Assembly: GCA_963830775.1 (NCBI GenBank)
Contig: CAWHNT010000040.1
Coordinates: 1 to 28,903 of the forward strand
DNA: 28,903 nucleotides
Source of the DNA: CAWHNT01 sp963830775
GTDB taxonomy: Bacteria > Pseudomonadota > Alphaproteobacteria > Geminicoccales > Geminicoccaceae
Reading direction: 5' to 3'
Shown: piece by piece, positions 8,413 through 19,310 of the stretch
Position numbering within the stretch: the first letter of the stretch is position 1
Layout: each line of letters starts with the position of its first letter
Notes under the pieces: generated by a model
Database searches by the model: none
What the model was told of the DNA's origin: nothing
The model's input: only the letters and a program-made list of their open reading frames with translations
Translations under genes and position numbers: made by a program

Positions 8413-8670
8413 ATGACTTCCGCTCACGATGCACACGTTGGCGCCCCTTTGCGCCGCGGTAAGCTACCTGTGGTCCTGTTGGTGCTGGCCGGCGTGCTCG
8501 GCTTCTTCCTCTTCACCGAGCACCGCGCGCATCTATTCGGCGTCCTGCCCTACCTGCTCGTTCTCGCCTGCCCGCTGATGCACCTGTTCATGCATCACGG
8601 CCATGGCGGCCACCACCGCCACGGCGGCAATGAGACGCCCCCTCACCCGGAGCAAGAGGTGCGGCCATGA
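8413..8670 (+). CDS. DUF2933 small membrane protein
   Basis: The product is an intact 85-residue protein. After a polar N-terminus, LPVVLLVLAGVLGFFLFTEH and LFGVLPYLLVLACPLMHLFM form two membrane segments. The tail MHHGHGGHHRHGGNE is His-rich. This two-helix plus CPLMHLFMHHGHGGHH layout is the DUF2933 signature, a family regularly found in copper and heavy-metal clusters; its role is unknown, possibly metal binding at the membrane. The start is preceded by GAGGA. The stop overlaps the next start (ATGA at 8667-8670), so it is translationally coupled to the methyltransferase-like gene. Confidence 0.85.
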   Translation: MTSAHDAHVGAPLRRGKLPVVLLVLAGVLGFFLFTEHRAHLFGVLPYLLVLACPLMHLFMHHGHGGHHRHGGNETPPHPEQEVRP

Positions 8671-9337
8671 ACTACGACATGCCGGCCTACGGCCTATGGA
8701 TCGTGGCGATCCTCAACGCCGCCGTCTTCATCATGTTCGCGTTCAGCTTCACCCGCCCCCGGACTGGGCGCGACTGGCGGAGCTTCGGCGCCTTCTCGGC
8801 CTTTGTCGCGGCCCTGTTCGCCGAGATGTACGGCTTTCCGCTGACCATCTACCTGCTCTCGGGCTGGCTCGGCCGCCGCTACCCGCAGCTCGACCTGTTC
8901 AGCCACGATGCGGCCACCTCTGGTTCACGCTGCTCGGGCTCCGGGGCGACCCGCACTTCGGCGCGCTGCATCTGCTGAGCAACGTCCTGATCGTCGCCGG
9001 CTTCGCGCTCGTCGCGATGGCATGGGGACATCTCCATGCGGCTCAGCGAGCTGGCAGGCTCGCGACCGCCGGGCCCTACGCCCACATCCGCCATCCGCAG
9101 TACCTGGGCTTCATCGTCGTCATGCTCGGCTTCCTGCTCCAGTGGCCGACGCTGCTGACCCTGCTGATGTACCCGGTGCTGGTGGTCATGTACGTGCGGC
9201 TCGCCCGGCGCGAGGAGCGGGACGCGCTGGCGGCATTCGGGGATGGCTGCCGCCGCTACGCCGAGGCCACGCCCAGGTGGGTGCCGAGGCTGCGAGGCAT
9301 AGACGGGGAGAAAGGCCATGACCGCCGCCCCGCCTGA
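8667..9337 (+). CDS. Isoprenylcysteine carboxyl methyltransferase-family membrane protein, one frameshift
   Basis: The N-terminal half, from ATG 8667 (MNYDMPAYGLWIVAILNAAV), has three membrane segments with FTRPRTGRDWRSFGAFSAF and AEMYGFPLTIYLLSGWL. The frame changes near 8915 at SHDA/GHLWFTLLG. The second half has the ICMT/PEMT-type methyl-donor motif, LATAGPYAHIRHPQYLGF, and a closing RREERDALAAFGDGCRRYAE. Expected length is about 223 residues. The family transfers methyl groups from S-adenosylmethionine to a lipid or lipidated thiol; the substrate here is unknown. Pairing with DUF2933 by a 4-base overlap supports a role in copper stress at the membrane. Confidence 0.82.
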
Positions 9338-9850
9338 GCCCTTGGCCCCGTGGCTGGCCACGCTCCGCCTGTACCTGCCGCTGATGTTCGCCGCCAATCT
9401 CGCCTGGGAGACGATCCAGCTCCCGCTCTACACGATCCGGCGCGAGGGCTCGGCCGGCGAGATCGCGTTCGCGATCGCACACTGCACCGGCGGCAATGTG
9501 GTGATCGCGGCCATCGACACTCCTCCTGGCGCTCCTGCTTGTCGGCCACGCCGGCTGGCCGCAGCGGCGTTTCATCGAGGTCGCTGCGGCGGCCACCATG
9601 GCGGGCGTCGGCTACACGGTGTGGAGCGAGTGGCTGAACGTCACTGTCCGTGGCGCCTGGGCCTATGTCGCCGCCATGCCGACGGTGCCGCCGCTCGGGA
9701 CGGGTCTGGCGCCCCTCGCCCAGTGGCTCATTCTGCCCATCCTTTGCCTGATCGCGGCCCGGCGCCACACCCTCGGGTCGCTGCCTCTTACACGCCATCG
9801 CCATTGGCTCTGGTCCAGCCAGGGGGCCTGCCCCGGCTGGAGAGGAATCT
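9318..9850 (+). CDS. Multi-spanning membrane protein of unknown function, frameshifted, end unresolved
   Basis: ATG 9318 overlaps the previous gene by 20 bases and has a strong ribosome site (GGGGAGAAAGG). It reads LATLRLYLPLMFAANLAWET, then IQLPLYTIRR and GEIAFAIAHCTGGNVVIAA. After an indel near 9515 it continues LLLALLLVGHAGWPQRRFIE, then GYTVWSEWLNVTVRGAWAYV and LAPLAQWLILPILCLIAARR. At least four hydrophobic helices are visible, about 150 residues in all. No stop codon occurs in the expected frame before the next gene, so another indel probably hides the true end, near 9780-9850. I do not recognise the family. Polar residues His, Cys and Trp within helices could matter for redox or metal transport, but that is speculation. 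Confidence 0.55.
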
Positions 9851-9854
9851 CGCT

Positions 9855-10917
9855 ATGCCCCGTAACGCTGCTGCCCCGTCGCTCTCACGTCGGGCGCTGC
9901 TCGGTCGATCGGCTATGGTGGCATTGGCCGCCCCCGCCGTGCTGGCCGAGGCAGGCACCGCCCCGGTCGTCACCTCCGGCTTCGTCTACACCGCCAATGA
10001 GCAAGGCAACTCGCTCAGCGTCGTCGACCTTGCGGCCATGCGTGTCATCACCGTGCCGGTCGATGTCTCGCCACATAATGTGCAGGCTTCGGCCGACGGC
10101 CGGTGGCTGCTCGTGGTTGGCGATCCCGTCGCGGCGGAGCATGGGCACGAGACCTTGGAGCACGCTGCCGGCAAGCTCCTGATCTTCGCCGCCGATGACC
10201 TCGCACGTGGCCCGATGCAGGAGATCGAGATCGGGCGGCATCCGGCCCACGTGGTCGCCGACCAGACCGCCCGGTATGCGTTTGTGACGCTGGCCGGGGA
10301 GGATGCGGTCGCTGCCGTAGACCTGCACCGCGAACTCGTCCTCGGGCGGATTGGCACCGGCCGCTACCCGCACGGCCTGCGGATCAGTCCCGATGGTCGG
10401 GAGGTCTATGTCGCCAATCTCAAGGATGGCAGCGTTTCAATTCTTGACCCTGTCGGGCCTGCGCGAGCTGGAACGGGTGCCGGTCGGGAACGAGCCCGTC
10501 CAGGTCGGCTGTGCCCGCGACGGGATCTATGTGTTGCTGCGTGGCGAGGATCGGGTCGCGGTGATCGACCCCGCCCTGCGTAGAGTAGTAGCGACGATCC
10601 AGGTCGGGCGTGGGCCGGTGCAGGTCTATCCAACCCCCGACGGCCGCCATGTCTACGTCGCAAATCAGGGCTCCGAGGCGAACCCGGACCATACCGTCTC
10701 GGTCATCGCCACGGGCGAGCGCCGTGTCGTCGCGACGGTTTCCACCGGCCAGGGCGCCGATGGGATCGTGGTCAGCGACGATGGTGCCTGGGCCTTCGTG
10801 ACCAACGTCGCCGACGGCACGCTCACGATCATCGATACGGCTGCGAACGTTCCGATAGCGTCTTTACCTGTCGGGCGCGGGCCCAACGGAATCACCTACC
10901 GGGCAACCAGAGCCTGA
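9855..10917 (+). CDS. YVTN-repeat beta-propeller protein with Tat signal, one frameshift
   Basis: ATG 9855 begins MPRNAAAPSLSRRALLGRSA, a twin-arginine signal, and the mature part starts near VVTSGFVYTANEQGN. Repeats of about 42-45 residues carry the YVTN/YncE pattern (FVYTANEQGNSLSVVDL, YAFVTLAGEDAVAAVDL, EVYVANLKDGSVSILD, HVYVANQGS, WAFVTNVADGTLTIID). Seven blades are plausible for about 353 residues. One indel near 10440-10450 joins the halves. Such propellers are periplasmic and bind proteins, metals or DNA; none has an activity readable from sequence. It belongs to the rightward copper group. Tat export suggests folding, perhaps with a cofactor, before export. Confidence 0.85.
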
Positions 10918-10945
10918 CCTCGACCCACGGCAAAGGAGATCGACG

Positions 10946-11560
10946 ATGCGTATGCAGCAGTTCCTTCTTGTCACCACTCTGGTCGCGGCGACGGCCTCCG
11001 CCGGCACCAGCGCACAGGAGGCCGTCCAGGGCCAAGAGCATCAGCAGCACCATCCGGCACCCGCGGCACAGGCGGTGGCGCCGGACCGACCGGGTTCAGC
11101 GATGGCCGATCAGGGCAGCGGCACAGGGCAGCCCCAAGCTGGTGGGCCAGGGATGGCCATGATGGGGCCGGACATGATGCGCATGAAGGGTCGCGGCGAC
11201 ATGCCGATGGGTCGAGGGTCCATGATGGAGGGTGCCGTGGCGCCCGGGGTAACCATCATCATCAACATGGAAGGCAGCATGCCGATGATGCATGGGCCGA
11301 TGATGAGCAGGACAGGCACCCAGGCCGGCAGCGGGCAGACGGCCGGATCGATGGCCATGAGCATGCCATCCTCGGGCGACCCCGATATGGATTTCGCCCG
11401 CGCCATGATCCCGCACCACCAGGATGCCATCGACATGGCCAGGGTGGAGCTGGAGCGCGGCAACGACCCGGAGATCAGGAAGCTCGCGGAGGACGTGATC
11501 AGGGCACAGGAGGCGGAGATCGCGATGCTGCAACAGTGGCTGGCACACCAGCCCCGATGA
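10946..11560 (+). CDS. DUF305 secreted Met/His-rich protein (intact)
   Basis: The gene encodes 204 residues in one intact frame with a strong ribosome site (AAAGGAG). MRMQQFLLVTTLVAATASAG is the export signal. A His/Gln linker (EHQQHHPAP) follows, then a long Met-rich region (PGMAMMGPDMMRMKG, MPMGRGSMMEG, EGSMPMMHGPMM) suited to Cu(I). The DUF305 core runs DMDFARAMIPHHQDAIDMAR to the end IAMLQQWLAHQPR, in residues 145-204. It is longer and richer in Met than the DUF305 protein at 1711-2123. Probable role: periplasmic copper sequestration or reduction; function is inferred from composition and neighbourhood. Confidence 0.9.
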   Translation: MRMQQFLLVTTLVAATASAGTSAQEAVQGQEHQQHHPAPAAQAVAPDRPGSAMADQGSGTGQPQAGGPGMAMMGPDMMRMKGRGDMPMGRGSMMEGAVAPGVTIIINMEGSMPMMHGPMMSRTGTQAGSGQTAGSMAMSMPSSGDPDMDFARAMIPHHQDAIDMARVELERGNDPEIRKLAEDVIRAQEAEIAMLQQWLAHQPR

Positions 11561-11593
11561 CTTGCCAGCCCGAATAAGCGAGCCCCCGGCGCC

Positions 11594-11887
11594 ATGCCTT
11601 CCACCGTCGTACCTGCCGTCAGGCCCGGCATCCCCATCCGCATTCTCGGGATCAGTCTCTCGGGCTTTCTCGCCTTCTCCTTCGTGCTCTGCGTCCTGCT
11701 CAGCCTGATCGTATAGGGCTGGGGCATGCACCAGCCATGGATGCAGTTCTTTCCCGACTTCGTCTGGCTCACACCGGAAAGCGTCCTGCTCGGCCTCGTC
11801 GAGAGTGTCGCCTACGGCTGGTATGCGGCCCTAGTCTTCGGCGGCCCGCTCAACCTCGTCGCCACTCCTGCCGAGGGGTGGCGGTGA
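11594..11887 (+). pseudogene. DUF5676-type membrane protein with an in-frame TAG
   Basis: ATG 11594 reads IRILGISLSGFLAFSFVLCV and stops at TAG 11714-11716. The same frame then continues GWGMHQPWMQFFPDFVWLTP, then GLVESVAYGWYAALVFGGPL, to TGA 11885-11887. Together these form a complete DUF5676 protein of about 97 residues: two membrane helices and the conserved GWxMxxxW...FFPxFxWL and YGWY blocks. The stop falls where the family usually has a Pro just before GW. Unlike the other breaks here, the frame does not shift, so this looks like a nonsense change or a pair of indels. ATG 11726 could restart the second half. The family commonly accompanies copper ATPases; its role is unknown. Confidence 0.7.
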
Positions 11888-11943
11888 GGCGTCGACCTCA
11901 ATCAGGTAACAGGTGGCGCTGATCGGCCACAGGGGGCGGCGGG

Positions 11944-12219
11944 TCAGCTATCACGCCGCGCCAGCACCGTCATGAGTTCCTGCACCATGCGGCGCTGCTC
12001 CGCTCCGTCGCCGCTGGCGATGGCACCCTCTACACAATGCTCGACATGGTCCTTGAGCACCTCGTCCTCGACCCGGCGCAGCGCCGCCTTGACCGCGCGG
12101 AGCTGGGTCAACACGTCGATGCAGTAGCGGTCCTCCTCGATCATGCGCGCGATTCCCCGCACCTGACCCTCGATCCGCCGTAACCGGTCGCCGCAGTCCT
12201 GCTTGGTAGCAACTTGCAT
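11944..12219 (-). CDS. csoR: CsoR-family copper-sensing repressor
   Basis: The product is an intact 91-residue protein from ATG 12219. The all-helical CsoR/FrmR fold is evident: CGDRLRRIEGQVRGIARMIE, then YCIDVLTQLRAVKAALRRVE. The Cu(I) ligand triad is present as Cys33 (YCIDV), His58 and Cys62 (DHVEHC), the Cys-His-Cys spacing of CsoR rather than the RcnR or FrmR sets. It should bind DNA when copper-free and release it when Cu(I) binds. It is divergent from copA, with a TACCC-N5-GGGTA palindrome 12-27 bases before its start, so it probably represses both itself and copA. Confidence 0.92.
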   Translation of the reverse strand: MQVATKQDCGDRLRRIEGQVRGIARMIEEDRYCIDVLTQLRAVKAALRRVEDEVLKDHVEHCVEGAIASGDGAEQRRMVQELMTVLARRDS

Positions 12220-12222
12220 GCT

Positions 12223-12250
12223 CTTGTCCCTTACCCCCGTAGGGTATATA
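12223..12250 (+). promoter_or_regulatory. copA promoter with embedded CsoR operator
   Basis: A -35-like CTTGTC (12223-12228) and a -10-like TATATA (12245-12250) are 16 bases apart. The spacer and its edge hold TACCCCCGTAGGGTA (12232-12246), a TACCC-N5-GGGTA inverted repeat resembling GC-tract CsoR sites. Repressor binding would block RNA polymerase at copA and lies just before csoR. Confidence 0.7.
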
Positions 12251-12308
12251 CGGTGCGACAGGTCACCTCTGTCGAGCGCCGAGGCCCGGCCTTCGGGAGC
12301 AGCAGCAT

Positions 12309-14926
<2,618 letters not shown>

Positions 14927-15092
14927 GCGGGCGGACGCTTTCCTGGAGGACATTGCCTGCATGCCCGATGGACGAACCGCGGCCAAGGCTCCAGTGGAAA
15001 CCAGAGTACGCCTGTAGCCGCTTGCGCGCTCTGAGCTTCCCCCGGCGGTGTGGACGGGTCGTTAAGGTGGACCTGTTCAGACCGGGGGACCC

Positions 15093-15388
15093 ATGCCCAA
15101 GACGCGACGCCGGTTCACAGCGAGTTCAAGAGCGAGGCGGTGAGGCTGCTGGCGGAGAGCGGCAAGCCTCTGCAGCAGGTCGCGGACGAGCTCGGCGTCC
15201 ACCCCAACCAGCTCAGGATGTGGCGCAACGAGCATCTGGCGGCCGGCTCCGCCGAGGCCCTGGCCCGGCAGAAGGCCGAGGCCGCCGAGCTGGCCCGGCT
15301 GCGGCGCGAGGTGAAGCGGCTCGAGCAGGAGAACGAGATCCTCAAGCGGGCCGCGGCTTTTTTCGCCCGGGAGGCGGTCCCGTCATGA
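15093..15388 (+). CDS. IS3-family OrfA (helix-turn-helix subunit), frameshifted near its start
   Basis: ATG 15093 gives MPKTRRRFT. A lost base near 15117 shifts the frame to SEFKSEAVRLLAESGKPLQQ, then the helix-turn-helix VADELGVHPNQLRMWRNEH and a leucine-zipper-like coiled coil, LRREVKRLEQENEILKRAAA, ending at TGA 15388. The normal product is about 98 residues. OrfA binds the element ends and, by -1 frameshifting, is fused to OrfB to make transposase. The end overlaps the OrfB start by four bases (ATGA). An A/G-rich slippage site is not obvious; CTTTTTT-like sequence at 15357-15363 is the best candidate. Confidence 0.85.
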
Positions 15389-15979
15389 GGTACCGCTTCG
15401 TCGCCGCCGAGCGCGCGAGCTTCCCGGTGCGGATGCTGTGCCGGCTCGTCGGCGCGTGCGGTGAGCGGCTTCTACGCCTGGCTGCGCCGCGGCCCGGCTC
15501 GCCGCCGCGAGGAGCGACCGACGGTGAGCGAGAGGATCGGGGCGATCTTCGCCGCGAGCCGGCGGACCTACGGCAGCCCGCGGGTCCACGCCGAGCTGCG
15601 CGCCCAGGGCGTCCGGGTCGGCCGCAAGCGGGTCGAGCGGCTGATGCGCGAGGCGGGCTTGCGGTCCAAGCTCCGGCGCCGCGTCCCGCGCACGACCGAC
15701 AGCCGGCACGGCTATCCCGGTGGCGCCGAACCTGCTCGGGCGGCACTTCGCTGCCGACCGGCCCGACACGGTCTGGCTGGCCGACATCTCAGCTACGTCC
15801 CGACCGGCGAGGGCTGGCTGTACCTGGCCGCGATCAAGGACATGGCCACCCGCGAGATCGTCGGCTGGAGCATGGCCGACCACCTCAGGGCCGAGCTTGC
15901 CTGCGACGCACTGCTCATGGCCATCCGACGCCGGCAGCCGCCGCGTGGGCTGATCCACCACTCGGACCGTGGGGTGCAG

Positions 15980-17432
15980 CCCGGGTTCAAGGGGTCGTCG
16001 CAACGCTTGCCGGCGTCGATCGTAGCACCTCGTCAAAGGCTTCGGCGGGCGTTCTCCAGCCAAGGGTCTTTCGCGGTCTGGCATTGAGCGTCGCAGCGAC
16101 GGCTGCGAGCGCGTCCGCGCTGTGCGTGCTCAGGTCGGTGCCTTTGGGGAAGTACTGCCGCAGCAGCCCGTTGGTGTTCTCGTTCGTGCCGCGCTGCCAT
16201 GGACTGTGCGGATCGCAGAAGTAGACCTGCACGCCAGTGTCGATCCGTAGCCGGGCGTGCTGGCTCATCTCCGCCCCTTGATCCCAGGTCAGCGACCTTC
16301 GGAGCTGCTCCGGCAGGGTGGTGATCATGCCCGCGATGGCGTCGCGCACCGCCTCAGCACCATGCCCGGCGAGTGCGGGCCCGTTCTTCTCGCGGGCGTC
16401 GCCATGCCCCACCATGCGCGGCAGGTGAAGCAGCATCGTGAAGCGCGTCGCGCGCTCCACCAGGGTGCCGATGGCCGAGCTGCCCAGCCCCAGGATGAGG
16501 TCCCCCTCCCAGTGGCCCGGCACCGCCCGATCGGCCGCCTCCGCCGGGCGTTGGCTGATCATGATCTCCGGAGCGATGAACGACTTGCCCCGGCCGCAGC
16601 TGCGCGCCCGCGGCACGCGCAGCGCCCGCCCAGTCCGCAGACAGGCGGTCAGCTCGCGGCGCAGCGCCCCTCGGCCTTGCACGTAAAGCGCCTGGTAGAT
16701 GGCCTCGTGGCTGATGCGCATCGTCTCGTCGCCCGGGAAGTCGCGCCGCAGCCGCTGGGCGATCTGCTGCGGGCTCCACGCCCTGGCCCAGCGCCGATCC
16801 TGCCGACGCCCATGCCGGCGGCCCTTCCAGGGCACGACCGGCCCGGCGACCGCGGCCCCGCCCGGGGTAGCGACCGCGCCGGCCAGCCGGTCCTGCACGT
16901 AGGTCCGCAGCGCCGCGTTGAGAGCAAGCCTCGCCGGCTTCGGACGACGCGCCGCCCGCTCGGCATGCCACTGCGCGGTGCTGGCCCGATACGCCAGGTC
17001 GCCACCGCGCGTGGCCGCGTTGCGCCGCAGCTCGCGGGAGATCGTCGATCCGGCCCGCCCCAGCCGGCGGGCGATCTCGCGCACTCCGTGGCCCTGCACC
17101 CGCCACAGCGCGATCTCCTCCCGTTCCGCCAGCGACAAATACCGCCCCGACAACGGCTTTGACGACGGCGCAAGCGTCGATGGCGGCATCCCGCCTGCCT
17201 CCCGGAACCAGCGTGCCCCCACCGCTGGTGACACCCCTACACCGGCCGCGGCCGCCTCACTTGCCAGACCCAGCGCAATCGCCGCCCAGAACCGACGCCG
17301 ATCCTCGCGACGCGCCACCCCTGGCCGGCCCGGCGACCGCAACACCCCTCGCAATGCCCGGTCCGAGCGCCGCTTCCGAGCCTTCATCGCAACCCCTCCG
17401 CCATGGTGTTGCAACGACCATTTGATTCCACC
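15980..17432 (-). mobile_element. IS30-family insertion sequence (1,453 bp) inside the IS3 element
   Basis: Target duplication CAG flanks it at 15977-15979 and 17433-17435. The terminal inverted repeats match at 17 of 25 bases, with the inner block GGTCGT(C/T)GCAAC strongest. Deleting the element plus one CAG restores the host orfB frame exactly. The single transposase is encoded on the minus strand and fills most of it. Confidence 0.9.
15987..17387 (-). CDS. IS30-family transposase (intact)
   Basis: The gene encodes 466 residues from ATG 17387 in one clean frame. An N-terminal extension (MKARKRRSDRALRGVLRSPG) precedes the IS30 helix-turn-helix, YLSLAEREEIALWRVQGHGV, then REIARRLGRAGSTISRELRR. 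The middle has WSPQQIAQRLRRDFPGDE and ISHEAIYQALYVQGRGALRR. The catalytic DDE domain shows VPGHWEGDLILGLG (first Asp), SLTWDQGAEMSQH (second Asp) and HSPWQRGTNENTNGLLRQYF (Glu), ending LNARPRKTLGWRTPAEAF. All catalytic residues and a full length suggest a recently active element. A GTG slightly upstream is possible, but the chosen ATG matches the usual Lys/Arg-rich start. Confidence 0.93.
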   Translation of the reverse strand: MKARKRRSDRALRGVLRSPGRPGVARREDRRRFWAAIALGLASEAAAAGVGVSPAVGARWFREAGGMPPSTLAPSSKPLSGRYLSLAEREEIALWRVQGHGVREIARRLGRAGSTISRELRRNAATRGGDLAYRASTAQWHAERAARRPKPARLALNAALRTYVQDRLAGAVATPGGAAVAGPVVPWKGRRHGRRQDRRWARAWSPQQIAQRLRRDFPGDETMRISHEAIYQALYVQGRGALRRELTACLRTGRALRVPRARSCGRGKSFIAPEIMISQRPAEAADRAVPGHWEGDLILGLGSSAIGTLVERATRFTMLLHLPRMVGHGDAREKNGPALAGHGAEAVRDAIAGMITTLPEQLRRSLTWDQGAEMSQHARLRIDTGVQVYFCDPHSPWQRGTNENTNGLLRQYFPKGTDLSTHSADALAAVAATLNARPRKTLGWRTPAEAFDEVLRSTPASVATTP

Positions 17433-17732
17433 CAGTACGCGAGCGGGCCCTACCAGGCGATCCTGGCCCGCCACGGCATCCGCTGCTCGATGAGCCGGCG
17501 AGGGAACTGCTCGACAACGCGCCCATGGAGAGCTTCTTCGGCATCGCTCAAGACCGAGCTCGTCCACCGCACCAGCTTCCCGACCCGGGAGGCGGCCAGG
17601 CGGGCGATCTTCGAGTACGTGGAAGCCTTCTACAACCGCCGGCGCCGGCACTCCGGCCTCGGCTTCTTGACCCCGGCCCAAGCCTACGAGCAGATGGCCA
17701 GGGCCGCATGACCCACCTTACGCCCCTGTCCA

Positions 17733-18139
17733 TGCTAACGGGGGAGGCCCACGACCGTCTGATGCATGTGCATGGCCGACGAAGCCGGCAACCCGTCGAG
17801 CATCATCTCCGCGATCCAACGGTCGGTCTCGACACCGGCTCCTCGGGTCGGCAACTTCCTCAATCACGATTTCGGCGAAATATTCGCGCGATCATCGCCT
17901 GCATGTTGCGTGCCATGGAAGAACCTTGGTTAACTTTGTGACGGCGGTACATGTGTGTGGCGGACGGCATAAGTCAAGAACTGAATTCGACATATTCTCT
18001 CCGTCTGCCAGAAATTTAGGACTAATTTAAACTAAATACCACTGTGCTCGCAGGCCTGCCTCTATGCCAAATCTGGTGCTCGGGGCATGAATACACGGCG
18101 AATACGGAACTTCGGCTTAGTAGGTGCCGCCGACACTCA
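17733..18139. other. Gene-free spacer between insertion sequences, with an AT-rich patch
   Basis: These 407 bases hold no gene I can support. From about 17940 to 18060 the composition turns AT-rich, including ATTTAGGACTAATTTAAAC near 18013, unlike the rest of the window. Short frames lack coding bias. It may be a remnant of older inserted DNA. Confidence 0.4.
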
Positions 18140-18988
18140 GCCTGTAGCGCCTGAACGCAAAAATCCCGAGATGGGCGTTCTTCTGGCTTTGAGGAGGGCG
18201 CGATGGGTCTGACGGATGCGGCAGTGGGCGGTACTGGAGCCACTGGTCGAGGCGTGCCGGCCCAAGGGCAAGATGCCGCCGCAGGACCTACGTCGCACGA
18301 TGAGCGCCATCCTGTGGCGGCACCAAAACGGGGCCAAGTGCGACGCGGCTGCTCCCTGCCGAAGCCTCGGCCCCTGGTCGCGCGCGGCCCAGACCTTCAT
18401 CCGCTGGGCGCGCCTGGGCGTGTGGGAACGCCTGCTCGCCCTGGCGCAGCAGCTCGGCGGCGTGCAGCTCGGCATGACGTTCCTGGACGGCACCAGCGTC
18501 CGCGCCCATCACAAGGCGGCGGGCGCGGCGCGAAAGGGGGCACCGCGCGCGAGCGGGACGCACGTGAAGCGCTTGGCCGCTCTCGTGGCGGGTACGGCAC
18601 CAAGGCCGTCGTCATCGCCGACGGGCATGGGCGCGCCGTGGCCTTCCGGATCAGGCCGGGGCAGGCGCACGAGCTGCCCCACGCCGTGCCGCTGCTAGCC
18701 CGCCTGCCCGGCGTGCCCCGGTGGGTGGTGGCCGACCGAGGCTACGCGGCCATGCCTTTCGACAGCACATCTGGGACGCGGGCGCGCCCGGCGATCCCGA
18801 CGAAGCGCAACGAAGAGCCGGTGGCCTGCCCGGAGTGGGTCTACAACAACCGCAACGTCGTCGAGCGCCTGTGGGCGAGGCTCAAGGAGTGGCGGGCGGT
18901 CGCGACCCGCTACGAGAAGACCGCCTGTTCCTTCATGGGCGTTCTCGCCCTGGCCGCCGACATGGACTGGCTCAAGAGCTAACAGGCC
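18140..18988 (+). mobile_element. IS5-family (IS427-group) insertion sequence, approximate ends
   Basis: GCCTGTAGC near 18140 resembles the inverse of the right end GCTAACAGGC (18979-18988) with one missing T, so these are the probable tips. About 850 bp is normal for the IS427 group. No target duplication could be settled. One transposase region lies between. Confidence 0.65.
18203..18982 (+). CDS. IS427-group transposase, frameshifted
   Basis: ATG 18203 reads MGLTDA and shifts near 18215 to QWAVLEPLVEACRPKGKMPP, then RRTMSAILWRHQNGAKC and GVQLGMTFLDGTSVRAHHKA with the first catalytic Asp. The frame shifts back near 18530-18590 to GGYGTKAVVIADGHGRAVAF, then PRWVVADRGY with the second Asp, and YNNRNVVERLWARLKEWRAV with the catalytic Glu helix. 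The end, ALAADMDWLKS, is typical. The product is about 260 residues. IS427-group elements can use a programmed frameshift between two overlapping frames, which may explain one of the changes; extra indels near 18350 and 18765 suggest decay or error. Confidence 0.85.
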   Translation: MGLTDAAVGGTGATGRGVPAQGQDAAAGPTSHDERHPVAAPKRGQVRRGCSLPKPRPLVARGPDLHPLGAPGRVGTPARPGAAARRRAARHDVPGRHQRPRPSQGGGRGAKGGTARERDAREALGRSRGGYGTKAVVIADGHGRAVAFRIRPGQAHELPHAVPLLARLPGVPRWVVADRGYAAMPFDSTSGTRARPAIPTKRNEEPVACPEWVYNNRNVVERLWARLKEWRAVATRYEKTACSFMGVLALAADMDWLKS

Positions 18989-19310
18989 CTAGCTGCACAA
19001 GCGGCGCGCTGAATTCATGCTGAGCTTCTTTTACCTGAAGCGCTTTCCTCGATCACGTCCAGTCCGGATGGCGAACTGATCCGGTATGGCGACCGCGAAG
19101 GACATGAAGCTCGGCAAGGCCATGGCGCGGCTTCTACTCCATCATGCCGCTTCCGTGGACACAGCATCATAGCCCGCTGCGGGGAGAACCCTTGGGCACC
19201 AGACGATTGCGCACGTGAGAAGTCGCGCCAACAGGCTCGTTGCGCAGCGTTGCCGCTCGTGCTTGCCTGTGGACGAACAGGGAGCCGAGCGTCTCGCCCG
19301 GTAGGCAGCC
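18989..19310. other. Spacer without recognisable gene
   Basis: These 322 bases follow the IS427-type element. Short frames on both strands have mixed codon use and no recognisable motif. I see no RNA gene or clear promoter. It may be degraded coding sequence. Confidence 0.35.

Larger units (their letters stand above)
15385..17711 (+). pseudogene. IS3-family OrfB integrase, interrupted by IS30
   Basis: The 5' part (15385-15979) reads MRYRFVAAERASFPVRMLCR, then SGFYAWLRRGPARRREERP, RRTYGSPRVHAELRAQG, and the rve core DTVWLADIS-YVPTGEGWLYL with the first Asp, LIHHSDRGVQ with the second. The IS30 element follows. The 3' part (17436-17711) continues YASGPYQAILARHGIRCSMS, then ESFFxSLKTELVHR with the catalytic Glu and the end GLGFLTPAQAYEQMARAA. 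Removing 15980-17435 joins GVQ to YAS in frame. The two parts together give a normal OrfB of about 290 residues. Additional small frame changes lie near 15455, 15720, 15790 and 17510-17550. Confidence 0.88.
15051..17732 (+). mobile_element. IS3-family insertion sequence, split by an IS30 element
   Basis: Imperfect inverted repeats start TGGACGGGTCGTTAAGGTGG at 15051 and end CCACCTTACGCCCCTGTCCA at 17732 (15 of 20 bases match). Without the 1,453-bp IS30 insert and its duplicated CAG the element is about 1,226 bp, a normal IS3 length. I see no clear target duplication. It follows copA by 124 bases. Confidence 0.85.
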
